Origin: Pseudomonas azotoformans
Lineage (GTDB): Bacteria; Pseudomonadota; Gammaproteobacteria; Pseudomonadales; Pseudomonadaceae
Assembly: GCF_900103345.1 (NCBI RefSeq)
Contig: NZ_LT629702.1
Span: forward strand, 1,240,001-1,304,000
Length of the DNA: 64,000 nt
Direction: 5' to 3'
Below are positions 16,768 through 24,918 of the stretch, in pieces (the stretch's first letter is position 1; every line of letters begins with the position of its first letter). A model generated the notes under the pieces. The model did no database searches. It was given only the letters and a program-made list of their open reading frames with translations, and was not told the origin of the DNA. A program made the position numbers and the translations under genes.

Positions 16768-18915
16768 ATGTCACCTGAACTCTCCATCCAGCCGCTGCGC
16801 CGTCCGCGCGGCTGGCGTGCCAATGTGCTGACCCAAGCCCTGGCGCTGACCCTGTCCAGCCAGATGTGCTCGGCCTATGCCGCAGACGCGCAACCCGCTG
16901 CGGATACCCAGGCCATCGAGCTGGCTCCGCTGACCGTCAGCGCGCGGCTGAGCCAGGAAAGCGCCAAGGACATTCCCTTCGGCCTGTCGGTCATCGATGG
17001 GCAAACCCTCGAAACCCGGCGTTTGCGCACCCTGGAAGACGCGCTGCGCACCACACCTGGCGTGGATGTCAACTCATGGGGCGGCGCCAACGATGCCAAC
17101 GTGCGTATTCGCGGGATTGGCTCGCTGAACCAGATGAGCATGGATGACGGCTCGGTGGTGTTGAATGTGGACGGGGTGCCGATGTCGGTGCGCAACGCCG
17201 CAATGGCCACCCTCGACGTGCAGCAGGTGGAAGTGCTCAAGGGGCCGCAGGGCACGTTGTTCGGCCGTAACAGCGAGGCCGGTGCGATCAACGTGACCAC
17301 CCGCAAACCCACCCGTGAGCTGGAAGGTTATGTGCGCGGTGAGGCAGGCCAGCAAGGCCAGTTCATGACCGAAGGCGCCGTCGGTGGGCCGTTGACCGAT
17401 TCCCTGGCGGGGCGCATCGCCGTGCGCCGCAGCGGCTTCGACAACTGGGTGGATGACCGGCAGGACGGCGACCCGCTGACCAAACCCCGGGACCTCGCCC
17501 TGCGCGGCAGCCTGCTGTGGGACAACGACCAGGGCACCACCGGCCTGTTGACCGCCGAGCGCCAGCGCGCCGATCACTATGCAGGCCTGGAAATATTGCG
17601 CCCGTTCGGCAACCGTCCCAGCCTGGACTACACCCCGGGCACGTTCGATGGCAACCGCAAGACCAACGAGCGTTACTCCTTTGAGCTCAACCATGACCTG
17701 GCGCAGGCACGGATCACGTCGGTCAGCGCCTACACCAGCACCGACTTCAATGCCGTCAAGGGCTATGACCGCACGATCACTCGCGCACTGTACGGTGCGC
17801 CGTTCGAATACCTGATCGAAGACTCCGCCCATGAGCAGGTGTGGAGCCAGGACCTGCGCCTGGGCTCCCTGGCGGATGCCGATGTGTTCTGGGTGACCGG
17901 GGTCAACCTGTCGCGCTCCGAGCGCAGTTTCGATTCCGACAACTTCACGAGTGGAGCCCGGCAGACCCGCGACTTCAGCACCAACAGCTATGCCGCCTAC
18001 GGTGAAGTGACGTACCCGATTGCCGAGGATTGGAAGCTCACCACCGGCTTGCGCCACACTTGGGACCGCAAGACCTATGGCGGGGACTATGCCAGTGGCG
18101 GTGCTGTGGTCAGCGACAATCGGCGCCTGCAGGACGACTACACCACCGGGCGCGTGGCGTTGAGCTACGCGCTGACGCCGCAGACCAATGTCTATGCGCT
18201 GCTGTCGCGGGGCTACAAGTCGGCCGGGTTCAACGACTACGCCACGTCGGTCAAGGACAGCGAGCCCTACAAGGCTGCCAAGGTCAACGCCGCCGAACTG
18301 GGCTTCAAGCATGAAAGTGCCGGGGGCGAACTGAGCCTGGAAGGGGCGTTGTTCATCACCCGCGTGCAGGACGACCACCTGCTGGGCTACGACTTCAACA
18401 CCCTGGCGGTCAGCGCCGTGAATGCCGACACCCGCAGCAAGGGGGCCGAGCTGTCGAGCACCTGGCACGTCACCGATGAACTGACCTTGGGCAGCGCCGT
18501 GAGCTACACCAATGCGGTGGTGACCTCGGACGCGCCCGGTGTGTCCGGCGGTGATGTGGCGGCAGGCAGTCGTGTGCCGGATGTGCCGCTGTGGAGCGGA
18601 AATTTCAGTGTTGCCTGGCAGAGGAACCTGGGCGCGTTCCTCGGGTTGCCGACGCCACGCCTGAACACCTTGCTCAATTATCGCGTACAGAAAAACCGCC
18701 CGGCCGATGCGCAAAACCACTACGACCTCAAGGGCTACGCCAAGCTGGACTTGCACCTGGGCCTGGAGAGCGGTGGTTCGGAAGTCTACCTGTGGGGCGA
18801 CAACCTGCTGGATGCGCGGTATGACCTGTACGGTTCATATTCCACCGATACGGTACTGACCGGCATGCCCGGCCGTGGGCGTTCGGCGGGGGTGGGCTAC
18901 AGCTACACCTTCTGA
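16768..18915 (+). CDS. FyuA-like TonB-dependent siderophore receptor (copy 1)
   Basis: This 715-residue outer-membrane receptor has a long signal peptide ending near AYAADA (residue 38). A plug domain follows with the motifs RIRGIGSLNQM, VDGVP and VEVLKGPQGTLFGRN, and the 22-strand barrel ends in the classical C-terminal GVGYSYTF. TTGGAG precedes the ATG. The plug wording (LKGPQGTLFG, AGAINV) and the final region (NLLDARYDLYG) resemble FyuA, the yersiniabactin receptor. It lies 33 nt behind the ABC permease gene and is probably transcribed with it. It should import the ferric form of the product made by the divergent NRPS operon. A related receptor lies at 19716-21839, so which copy serves the native siderophore cannot be decided from sequence. 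Confidence 0.92.
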   Translation: MSPELSIQPLRRPRGWRANVLTQALALTLSSQMCSAYAADAQPAADTQAIELAPLTVSARLSQESAKDIPFGLSVIDGQTLETRRLRTLEDALRTTPGVDVNSWGGANDANVRIRGIGSLNQMSMDDGSVVLNVDGVPMSVRNAAMATLDVQQVEVLKGPQGTLFGRNSEAGAINVTTRKPTRELEGYVRGEAGQQGQFMTEGAVGGPLTDSLAGRIAVRRSGFDNWVDDRQDGDPLTKPRDLALRGSLLWDNDQGTTGLLTAERQRADHYAGLEILRPFGNRPSLDYTPGTFDGNRKTNERYSFELNHDLAQARITSVSAYTSTDFNAVKGYDRTITRALYGAPFEYLIEDSAHEQVWSQDLRLGSLADADVFWVTGVNLSRSERSFDSDNFTSGARQTRDFSTNSYAAYGEVTYPIAEDWKLTTGLRHTWDRKTYGGDYASGGAVVSDNRRLQDDYTTGRVALSYALTPQTNVYALLSRGYKSAGFNDYATSVKDSEPYKAAKVNAAELGFKHESAGGELSLEGALFITRVQDDHLLGYDFNTLAVSAVNADTRSKGAELSSTWHVTDELTLGSAVSYTNAVVTSDAPGVSGGDVAAGSRVPDVPLWSGNFSVAWQRNLGAFLGLPTPRLNTLLNYRVQKNRPADAQNHYDLKGYAKLDLHLGLESGGSEVYLWGDNLLDARYDLYGSYSTDTVLTGMPGRGRSAGVGYSYTF

Positions 18916-18927
18916 GATCACTCGTCA

Positions 18928-19030
18928 CTGTAGGAGCGAGCTTGCTCGCGAAGGAACCTCAATGATAACGCGGGCATCCTGGATGAACGCGGCGCTCTCG
19001 GGCTCTTCGCGAGCAAGCTCGCTCCTACAG
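18928..19030. repeat. REPIN (two inverted REP elements), left copy
   Basis: A 103-bp unit starts with CTGTAGGAGCGAGCTTGCTC and ends with the reverse complement of the same REP core. It is the usual pseudomonad REP doublet. An almost identical 103-bp copy with four substitutions is at 19599-19701; both copies have the same orientation and flank the RAYT gene. The unit follows the receptor stop by 12 nt and may also act as its transcript end. Confidence 0.93.
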
Positions 19031-19100
19031 AGTTCGGGCAGCCGGGACATATCTGGTACTACTGTTAAACGCCAATAGACGCTAAGGAGACCTACCGTTT

Positions 19101-19120
19101 CTCTTCTATCCATAGAAGAG
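19101..19120 (+). promoter_or_regulatory. Hairpin overlapping the RAYT ribosome binding site
   Basis: CTCTTCTAT (19101-19109), a 2-nt loop and ATAGAAGAG (19112-19120) form a perfect 9-bp stem. The right arm contains most of the Shine-Dalgarno GAGG (19118-19121) that sits 8 nt before the ATG at 19130. In mRNA this stem would hide the ribosome binding site and keep transposase translation low. The pairing is seen directly; the effect on translation is inferred. Confidence 0.6.
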
Positions 19121-19129
19121 GACGACGGA

Positions 19130-19588
19130 ATGTCCACCCAGCAAAACGCCCATCGTCTACGTTTGGGCCGCTACTCGGAAACCGGCCGTATTTACCTGCT
19201 CACGGCGATTACCTACCAACGACAACGCATCTTTGAGGACTGGCGCATCGGCCGGCTGTTGGTCAGCGAGTTCAGGCGTGCTCAGGCAGACGGCGAGGCA
19301 ACATCGCTGGCCTGGGTGGTCATGCCGGATCATTTCCATTGGCTGGTCGAGTTGCATAACGGCGATTTACCGAGATTGATGCGCATCACCAAATCGCGAA
19401 GCGCACGAATGATCAATACAGCGAGAGGGCTCCAGGGAGCGCTGTGGCAGAAGGGTTACTTTGATCGGGCACTGCGTCGCGAAGACGACTTGAGGGCCAT
19501 GGCGCGCTATATCGTCGCCAACCCATTGCGTGCTGGCCTGGTCGAGCACATTGGCGAGTACCCCTTGTGGGACGCCATCTGGCTATAA
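19130..19588 (+). CDS. REP-associated tyrosine transposase (RAYT, Y1/HUH family)
   Basis: The 152-residue single-strand DNA transposase is of the IS200/IS605-like Y1 fold. The HUH metal motif is His68-Phe-His70 in PDHFHWLVEL, and the likely catalytic tyrosine is Tyr127 in RYIVANPLRAG, a hallmark of RAYTs. The length is normal for the short RAYT group. Two REPINs of 103 bp flank it, which is the standard RAYT neighbourhood; RAYTs are believed to recognise and mobilise REP sequences. The gene separates two paralogous TonB receptor genes, so it may have arrived after, or taken part in, their duplication. The reading frame is intact and starts with a good ribosome binding site that is locked in a hairpin. 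Confidence 0.95.
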   Translation: MSTQQNAHRLRLGRYSETGRIYLLTAITYQRQRIFEDWRIGRLLVSEFRRAQADGEATSLAWVVMPDHFHWLVELHNGDLPRLMRITKSRSARMINTARGLQGALWQKGYFDRALRREDDLRAMARYIVANPLRAGLVEHIGEYPLWDAIWL

Positions 19589-19598
19589 CCCACCTTCC

Positions 19599-19701
19599 CT
19601 GTAGGAGCGAGCTTGTTCGCGAAGGAACCTCAACGATAGCGTGGGCATCCTGGATGAACGCGGCGCTCTCGGGCTCTTCGCGAGCAAGCTCGCTCCTACA
19701 G
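19599..19701. repeat. REPIN (two inverted REP elements), right copy
   Basis: A 103-bp unit is nearly identical to 18928-19030, with four single-base differences (one in the first REP loop and three in the spacer). It lies 10 nt after the RAYT stop and 14 nt before the end of the minus-strand receptor gene, so it also fills the gap between two convergent genes and could form a bidirectional terminator-like fold. Confidence 0.93.
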
Positions 19702-19715
19702 TGGGAGTGGGGTGG

Positions 19716-21839
19716 TCAGAATTGGTAGGTGTAGCCCACTCCCAGCGTACGGCGGCGCGCCGGTGCGCCGTAGGCCACCGGGTCGCTGTAGAAACCGTAG
19801 GTGTCGTAGGTCTGGTTCAGCAGGTTGTCGGCGAAGGCATAGACTTCGCCGAACTTGCTTTCCAGGCCGGCGCGCAGGTCGAGTTTCTCGTAGTTGTCCA
19901 GGTTGAAGTGGTTCTGCGGGTCGGCTGCACGCTCGCCCACCAGGTGGTAGTTGAGGCTGGTGTTGAGGGTGGTTTCGCCGAGGCTGGCGAAGGTGCCCAG
20001 CGGGTGTTTCCAGCTGGCGTTGAAGTTGCCGCTCCAGCGTGGCACATCCGGGGTGCGGTTGCCGGCGGCAACGTCGCCGGCCTGGATGCCTTGCACGCCG
20101 CTGGTGATTTTGGCGTCGAGGTAGGTGGCGCTGGCGGCCAGGGTCAGGCCGTAATCGAAGCGCCAGCTGCCTTCCAGTTCGGCGCCACGGGTGCGGGTGT
20201 CGGCGTTGAAGGCGTTGGTAGCGAAGGTCGCCGCGTCGTAGCCGAGCAAGTGGTCGTCGTGCACGCGGGTGAAGAACAGCGCACCGTTGAGGCTGCCACG
20301 GCGGTCTTCGGTTTCACTCTTGAAACCCAGCTCAGCCGCCTTGCTGACGGCCGCCTTGTACGGCTGGCTGTCGCTGACCTGCGACGCATAGTCATTGAAC
20401 CCACCGGATTTATAGCCCCGTGCCAACTGCACGTAGACGTTGGTCTGCGGCGTGATGGCATAGCTCAGCGCGGCGCGGCCGGTGCCGTAGTGATCGGTCA
20501 GCTTGCGTGAGTCATCCACGGCGCTGCTGCCGGAGAAATACTGGCCATCGTAGGTCTTGCGGTCCCAGGAGTGGCGGTAGCCGGTGGTGAGTTTCAGGCG
20601 CTCGGTAAGGGGGAAGGTGACTTCGCCGTAGCCGGCATACGTGGTGGTGGTGAAGTCACGGAACTTGGCGCTGGCAGTGCCGTAGGTGTTGCGTGGCGTA
20701 TCGTAGCTGCGCTCGTTGCGGCTGGCGGCGACACCGGCGACCCAGAACACCTCGGAGTCGGGCAGGGAACTCAGGTGCAGGTCCTGGCTCCAGTTGCGTT
20801 CGAAGGATTTGTCCACCACCCAGAATTCGCTGGGCGTGCCGTACAAGGCGCCCATCAGTTTGCTGTCGTAGGCGATCAGGCCTTCGAAGTCGGCGGTACC
20901 GGTGGCGGTGGTAGAGGTCAGGCGACTGTTGGCGAAGTCGTGATCGACCTTGAGCGTGTAGCGCTCGGTGGTCTTGTAGTTGTCATCGAACAGGCCGGGC
21001 GTCAGGTCGAGGCTGGGGTTGCTGCCGTAGGGCCGCAGTACCAGGGAGTTGGTGGCGCGCTCGGTTTTCTGGCGTTCGGCGCTGACCAGCACGTGGGTGT
21101 CGTCGTTGAGGTCCCAGAGCAGGCTGCCGCGGTAGGCTTCATTGCGCGGCTTGGTGATCGGGTGGTGGGTCTGGTCGTTGTCGATCCAGCTGTCGTAGCC
21201 GGCGCGCCGCACCGCCAGGCGACCGCTGAGGCTATCGCTGATCGGCCCGCCGACGGCGCCTTCGGTGAGGAACTGGCCTTCCTGGCCGACTTCGCCGCGC
21301 ACATACCCTTCAAGTTCGCGGGTGGGTTGGCGCGTGGTGATGTTCACCGCGCCGGCCTGGCCGAGTGCACCGGACATTGTGCCTTGCGGCCCCTTGAGCA
21401 CTTCGATGCGGTCGACGTCCAGCGTGCCGAAACCGAGGCTGCGCGACGACACCGGTACGCCGTCGATATTGAACGCCACCGAGCTGTCATCCATGGACAT
21501 CTGGTACAGCGAACCGACGCCGCGGATCAGCACATTGAAGTCGTTCGGGCCACCGGAGGAGTTGACGCTGACGCCGGAGGTGTTGCGCAGGGCGCTCTCC
21601 AGTGTGTCGAGGCGCTGGGTGCGCAACTGTTCGCCACTGATCACGCTGAGGCTGATCGGCACGTCCTTGGGATCTTCCTGCTCCATACGTGCGGTCACGG
21701 TGGAGGCGGGCAGTTGCAGCGGGGCGGTGTCTGTGTCGGCGAAGGCCGAATTGGCCAGTGTCAGCGTGATTGCTATTGTTATAGTATTACGTTTATAGCA
21801 AGATTGGCGGGTAGCCGTCGTGTTGCATCGTGCAGACAT
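19716..21839 (-). CDS. FyuA-like TonB-dependent siderophore receptor (copy 2)
   Basis: The 707-residue receptor is paralogous over its whole length to the product of 16768-18915: shared stretches include RELEGYVRGE, SMDDxSV, VEVLKGPQGT/IEVLKGPQGT, TNVYxxLxRGYKS and the C-terminal GVGYTYQF. The signal sequence ends near NSAFADTD (residue 35). The plug motif here reads LKGPQGTMSGALGQAG. AAGG lies 8 nt before the ATG. It is divergent from the PchR-like regulator gene across a Fur-box-like site, the arrangement of regulator and receptor in pyochelin-type loci. It may take up the locus product or a related xenosiderophore. Sequence divergence between the copies suggests different ligand ranges rather than a recent duplication. 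Confidence 0.92.
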   Translation of the reverse strand: MSARCNTTATRQSCYKRNTITIAITLTLANSAFADTDTAPLQLPASTVTARMEQEDPKDVPISLSVISGEQLRTQRLDTLESALRNTSGVSVNSSGGPNDFNVLIRGVGSLYQMSMDDSSVAFNIDGVPVSSRSLGFGTLDVDRIEVLKGPQGTMSGALGQAGAVNITTRQPTRELEGYVRGEVGQEGQFLTEGAVGGPISDSLSGRLAVRRAGYDSWIDNDQTHHPITKPRNEAYRGSLLWDLNDDTHVLVSAERQKTERATNSLVLRPYGSNPSLDLTPGLFDDNYKTTERYTLKVDHDFANSRLTSTTATGTADFEGLIAYDSKLMGALYGTPSEFWVVDKSFERNWSQDLHLSSLPDSEVFWVAGVAASRNERSYDTPRNTYGTASAKFRDFTTTTYAGYGEVTFPLTERLKLTTGYRHSWDRKTYDGQYFSGSSAVDDSRKLTDHYGTGRAALSYAITPQTNVYVQLARGYKSGGFNDYASQVSDSQPYKAAVSKAAELGFKSETEDRRGSLNGALFFTRVHDDHLLGYDAATFATNAFNADTRTRGAELEGSWRFDYGLTLAASATYLDAKITSGVQGIQAGDVAAGNRTPDVPRWSGNFNASWKHPLGTFASLGETTLNTSLNYHLVGERAADPQNHFNLDNYEKLDLRAGLESKFGEVYAFADNLLNQTYDTYGFYSDPVAYGAPARRRTLGVGYTYQF

Positions 21840-21921
21840 GATGGGACCTTGACTGAGGGTTCTGATCGGCGCGCGTTGCTCAAATACAGCGGCAACTTGG
21901 CGGAGTAAGTGTGGCGCGCCA

Positions 21922-21939
21922 GATGCTAATAATTATCAA
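21922..21939. promoter_or_regulatory. Fur-box-like site between receptor and AraC regulator genes
   Basis: GATGCTAATAATTATCAA, read on the other strand as TTGATAATTATTAGCATC, matches the Fur consensus core GATAATTATTATC closely. It sits 83 nt upstream of the minus-strand receptor start and 64 nt upstream of the regulator start at 22003, so one Fur dimer pair could repress both promoters. Confidence 0.7.
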
Positions 21940-22002
21940 TTGCGCAGTTCTACCCCGATGTGGTCTGATTCGAGCCGTATCCGGTCAGCCAGGAGATTAA
22001 CG

Positions 22003-22977
22003 ATGTCAGCCGTTCAAGGAGGCGCAGGGGAGACGATGCCAGTCTCGCGAATCATTACGGGAGGCTATGGGAACGACCTCGGACCCGGAGCGCATTGCCG
22101 CGTCACCCGCGTATCATTGCAGGACGGGCTCGATATCGTGCGCTGGCAAAGCACCTTCGAGCAGCCCATCGAATTGCCCTTGCAGGACGACAGCGAGTGC
22201 ATCCATTTCAGCTTCACCAATCTGCTCAAGGGCAAGGCCGCGTGCAGCTTCAGCGACGGGCGCCGGCAGCGGCGCTACGCCATTGACGAAGGCTCGGGCA
22301 GCATCAGTTTTGGCCGTTGCCGCCACGGCCTTTACCACCAGCATGGCGAGATCGACAACATCACCGTGATGATCCGCCCCGAATTGCTCGCGCAGTGGGA
22401 ACTCACGCTCGATCCGCTGCTGAACAAGGCGCTCGCCTGTGACCACTGTTTTCTCGACGGTCATCGCAGCGGTGAAATGAGCGCGACCGCGCACATGATC
22501 GGCACAGCCATGGACCAGGGCGCAAACCTGCCGCCAACCCAGCCGCGCAGCAGCCTGTGGATGTACGGGCAAAGCGTCACGCTGGTCAGTTTGTTCCTGG
22601 AAGCACGCCAGGATGCCAAATGCACCTGCCGGGTCAGCCACACTGATCGGCAACGGCTGGTGCGTGCCCGCGATCGTTTGCTCGAAGACCTGGGCAAGGC
22701 GCCAAGCCTGTCCGAACTGGCGCGCGAATCAGGGCTGAGCCAGCCCAAATTGACCCGTGGCTTTCGTGAGTTGTTCGCCAACAGCGTGTATGGCGTGTTT
22801 CAACAGACGCGCATGATCCAGGCACGCGCACGCTTGATGAGCGGCAACGAGTCTGTGATGCGCATCGCCTCGGACCTCGGATACGCCAACGCCAGCCACT
22901 TTGCGACGGCGTTCCGCAAGCAGTTTGGAATCAACCCGTCGACACTTAAAAATGGTGGGCGCGGTAGATCGTTTTAA
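22003..22977 (+). CDS. PchR-like AraC-family siderophore regulator
   Basis: The 324-residue protein starts at 22003, where AGGAG precedes the ATG by 7 nt; an upstream in-frame codon at 21940 lacks such a site. The N-terminal about 220 residues form the ligand-sensing part. The C-terminal about 100 residues (from DRQRLVRARDRLLED) hold two helix-turn-helix motifs, SLSELARESGLSQPKLTRGF and VMRIASDLGYANASHFATAF, ending in the AraC signature. The FRELFANSVYGVFQQTRM stretch is typical of PchR/YbtA-like activators that bind the ferric siderophore and switch on biosynthesis and receptor genes. Its place beside a receptor gene and a Fur-like site supports this role. Ligand identity is not readable. 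Confidence 0.9.
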   Translation: MSAVQGGAGETMPVSRIITGGYGNDLGPGAHCRVTRVSLQDGLDIVRWQSTFEQPIELPLQDDSECIHFSFTNLLKGKAACSFSDGRRQRRYAIDEGSGSISFGRCRHGLYHQHGEIDNITVMIRPELLAQWELTLDPLLNKALACDHCFLDGHRSGEMSATAHMIGTAMDQGANLPPTQPRSSLWMYGQSVTLVSLFLEARQDAKCTCRVSHTDRQRLVRARDRLLEDLGKAPSLSELARESGLSQPKLTRGFRELFANSVYGVFQQTRMIQARARLMSGNESVMRIASDLGYANASHFATAFRKQFGINPSTLKNGGRGRSF

Positions 22978-23091
22978 AGGTGTACTCGGCCTATGTCTTA
23001 CACGGGACGGTAACTGGTTGATGCTAAAGAATATATTTGCGCAGGATAAGGAACTGCTGGTATCAACGCCGAAACATACTCGTACATTTAA

Positions 23092-23120
23092 TTGACGTCA
23101 TCAAATTGCCACCCTAAGAT
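23092..23120 (+). promoter_or_regulatory. sigma70-like promoter for the cdiBA operon
   Basis: TTGACG (23092-23097), a 17-nt spacer and TAAGAT (23115-23120) make a near-consensus promoter. It would start RNA about 37 nt before the cdiB ATG at 23164, which has GAGGGAT upstream. The rest of the gap 22978-23163 shows nothing further. Confidence 0.68.
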
Positions 23121-23163
23121 CGCTGACCGTTGATGGCATAAGGCCATTTAGAGGGATCTAGAA

Positions 23164-24885
23164 ATGTGGCGTTTGGTACATCGGACCAGGCTCAGCCTGC
23201 TGTCCGCTTTTTTTTGCCTGGGCACCGCCGGGATGGCTCACGCCGCGCCTTTGCAGAACACGCCCGGCGTCACCGACCTGATCCGCGACCGCCAGGATCG
23301 CCTGCTCGAAGAGCAACAACGCCGCCTCGAAGAACTCAAGGACCTGCCCGGCAAAGCCGCCGTTCCTGCCAAACCGGCGGCGCCTGCTGACACGCGCTGC
23401 TTCGCCATCAAGACCATCGAACTCACTGGCGCCGACAGCCTGTCCGACGGTGAGAGAGCCCGTCTGCTCAAGCCCTACATCGACCAATGCCTTGGCGTGC
23501 CACAGCTCAACGCGTTGCTCAAGGTCATCACCGACTACTACCTGGCCAAGGGCCTGGTCACCAGCCGCGCCTACTTGCCCCAGCAGGACCTCTCCAGCGG
23601 CAACCTGAAAGTGCAGGTGATCGAAGGTCGGCTGGAGGGCATGAAGGGCGAGGCGGGTAGCGGCATCACTGACCGTCAACTGAGCATGAGCTTCCCAGGC
23701 AAGCCCGGCGAATTGCTCAACCTGCGCGAGATCGAGCAGATGGTTGACCAGTTGAACCGCCTGCCTTCGAACCAGGCGCAGATGGAACTGGCACCGGGCA
23801 AGGAAGTTGGCGGCAGCGAAGTACTGGTGAAAAACACCCCGAAAAAGCCTTGGCGTGTTGGTCTGTCACGCCACAACGGCGGCCAGCGTGCCACTGGCGA
23901 ACAGCAGTGGGGCGTCAGTCTGGACTGGGACAATCCGTTGGGCCTGGCCGACCAACTCTCCCTGCGTGGCGCACACGACGCCGTCAGCGATCATCAGAAA
24001 ACCTCACGCAACTCGATGCTCAACTACAACCTGCCCTTCGGCTGGTGGAACCTCAATTACAGCTACAGCGAAACCGAGTACCGTTCCCAGGCCCAGGCCA
24101 GTGGCTTCAGCTTCAAGCAGTCCGGCGACACCCAGAACCATCAACTGCGCCTGGAACGCGTCGTCCACCGCGACGCCCTGAGCAAGACCTCCCTCAGTAC
24201 CGGCGTGGCCTACCTGCGCACCAACAACTTCATCGAAGACAGCAAGCTCGCCCTGAGCAGCCACCGCCTCAGCGAAGCGCAATTTGGCATCAACCACGGC
24301 CGGCGCATTGGCGGTTCATTCCTCAACATCGACCTGGGCATGCAGGACGGCATTGGCGCTTTCGACGCCCAGGCCAACCACAACCCACGGCCCGGCCAGG
24401 CGGATGCGCGCTACCGCAAATACACCGCGACGGTGAGCTACCTGTACCCCTTCAAGCTGTGGGGCGAGTCATTCAGTTTCAGTAGCTTGATGACCGGCCA
24501 GCGCAGCGAAGATGTGCTGTTCAGCCCGCAACGCGTGAGCCTGGGCGGCCAGTCGTCGATTCGCGGTTACAAGGACCAAAGCCTGGCCGGCGACAGCGGC
24601 GGCTACTGGCGCAACGACCTGCGCTGGGCCCGCCCGGTGACCTGGGCGTGGCTGCAGCCAGCATTCAACGAATACGGCACCAGCCTCGGTTACGACCAGG
24701 GCGTGATCAGCCATGGACGTTACACCGCTGAACAGCACGGGCGCATGACCAGTAATTCGGTGGAGCTGTTCGCGCGTGGTCCGAACGTCGCCGCCACGGT
24801 GACCTTTGCGCACTCTTTGGAACGACCGGGGCCGATCACTGAACGTGAAGCACCGATCTATTTCCGTATGGATTTCTTTCTTTAA
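23164..24885 (+). CDS. cdiB: CdiB/ShlB-type two-partner secretion outer-membrane transporter
   Basis: The 573-residue TpsB protein has a signal peptide cut after AHA-A (residue 27), an N-terminal helix/linker rich in Glu and Arg (RQDRLLEEQQRRLEELKD), two POTRA domains (about 75-220) and a 16-strand barrel. The conserved L6-loop motif is present as SSIRGYKD near residue 466 (usual form VRGY). The C-terminal residues YFRMDFFL end in Leu rather than Phe. It exports the giant CdiA-like protein encoded 33 nt downstream, and the two genes almost certainly form one operon from the promoter at 23092. TpsB proteins of haemolysin, FHA and CDI systems cannot be told apart by this protein alone; the CDI call depends on the toxin/immunity end of the partner. 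Confidence 0.93.
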   Translation: MWRLVHRTRLSLLSAFFCLGTAGMAHAAPLQNTPGVTDLIRDRQDRLLEEQQRRLEELKDLPGKAAVPAKPAAPADTRCFAIKTIELTGADSLSDGERARLLKPYIDQCLGVPQLNALLKVITDYYLAKGLVTSRAYLPQQDLSSGNLKVQVIEGRLEGMKGEAGSGITDRQLSMSFPGKPGELLNLREIEQMVDQLNRLPSNQAQMELAPGKEVGGSEVLVKNTPKKPWRVGLSRHNGGQRATGEQQWGVSLDWDNPLGLADQLSLRGAHDAVSDHQKTSRNSMLNYNLPFGWWNLNYSYSETEYRSQAQASGFSFKQSGDTQNHQLRLERVVHRDALSKTSLSTGVAYLRTNNFIEDSKLALSSHRLSEAQFGINHGRRIGGSFLNIDLGMQDGIGAFDAQANHNPRPGQADARYRKYTATVSYLYPFKLWGESFSFSSLMTGQRSEDVLFSPQRVSLGGQSSIRGYKDQSLAGDSGGYWRNDLRWARPVTWAWLQPAFNEYGTSLGYDQGVISHGRYTAEQHGRMTSNSVELFARGPNVAATVTFAHSLERPGPITEREAPIYFRMDFFL

Positions 24886-24918
24886 ATCTTTACCGCCCCT
24901 TGGGCATCGGGACATGAC

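Noticed and set aside
17074..18756. 560-codon open frame opposite the first TonB receptor gene
   Set aside because: It is a mirror frame of a receptor with all expected motifs; the composition is Val/Gln/His-rich without a domain.
18928..19701. REPIN pair considered as CRISPR or as insertion-sequence ends
   Set aside because: Only two units, each made of inverted REP cores, and the gene between is a RAYT, which explains the arrangement fully.
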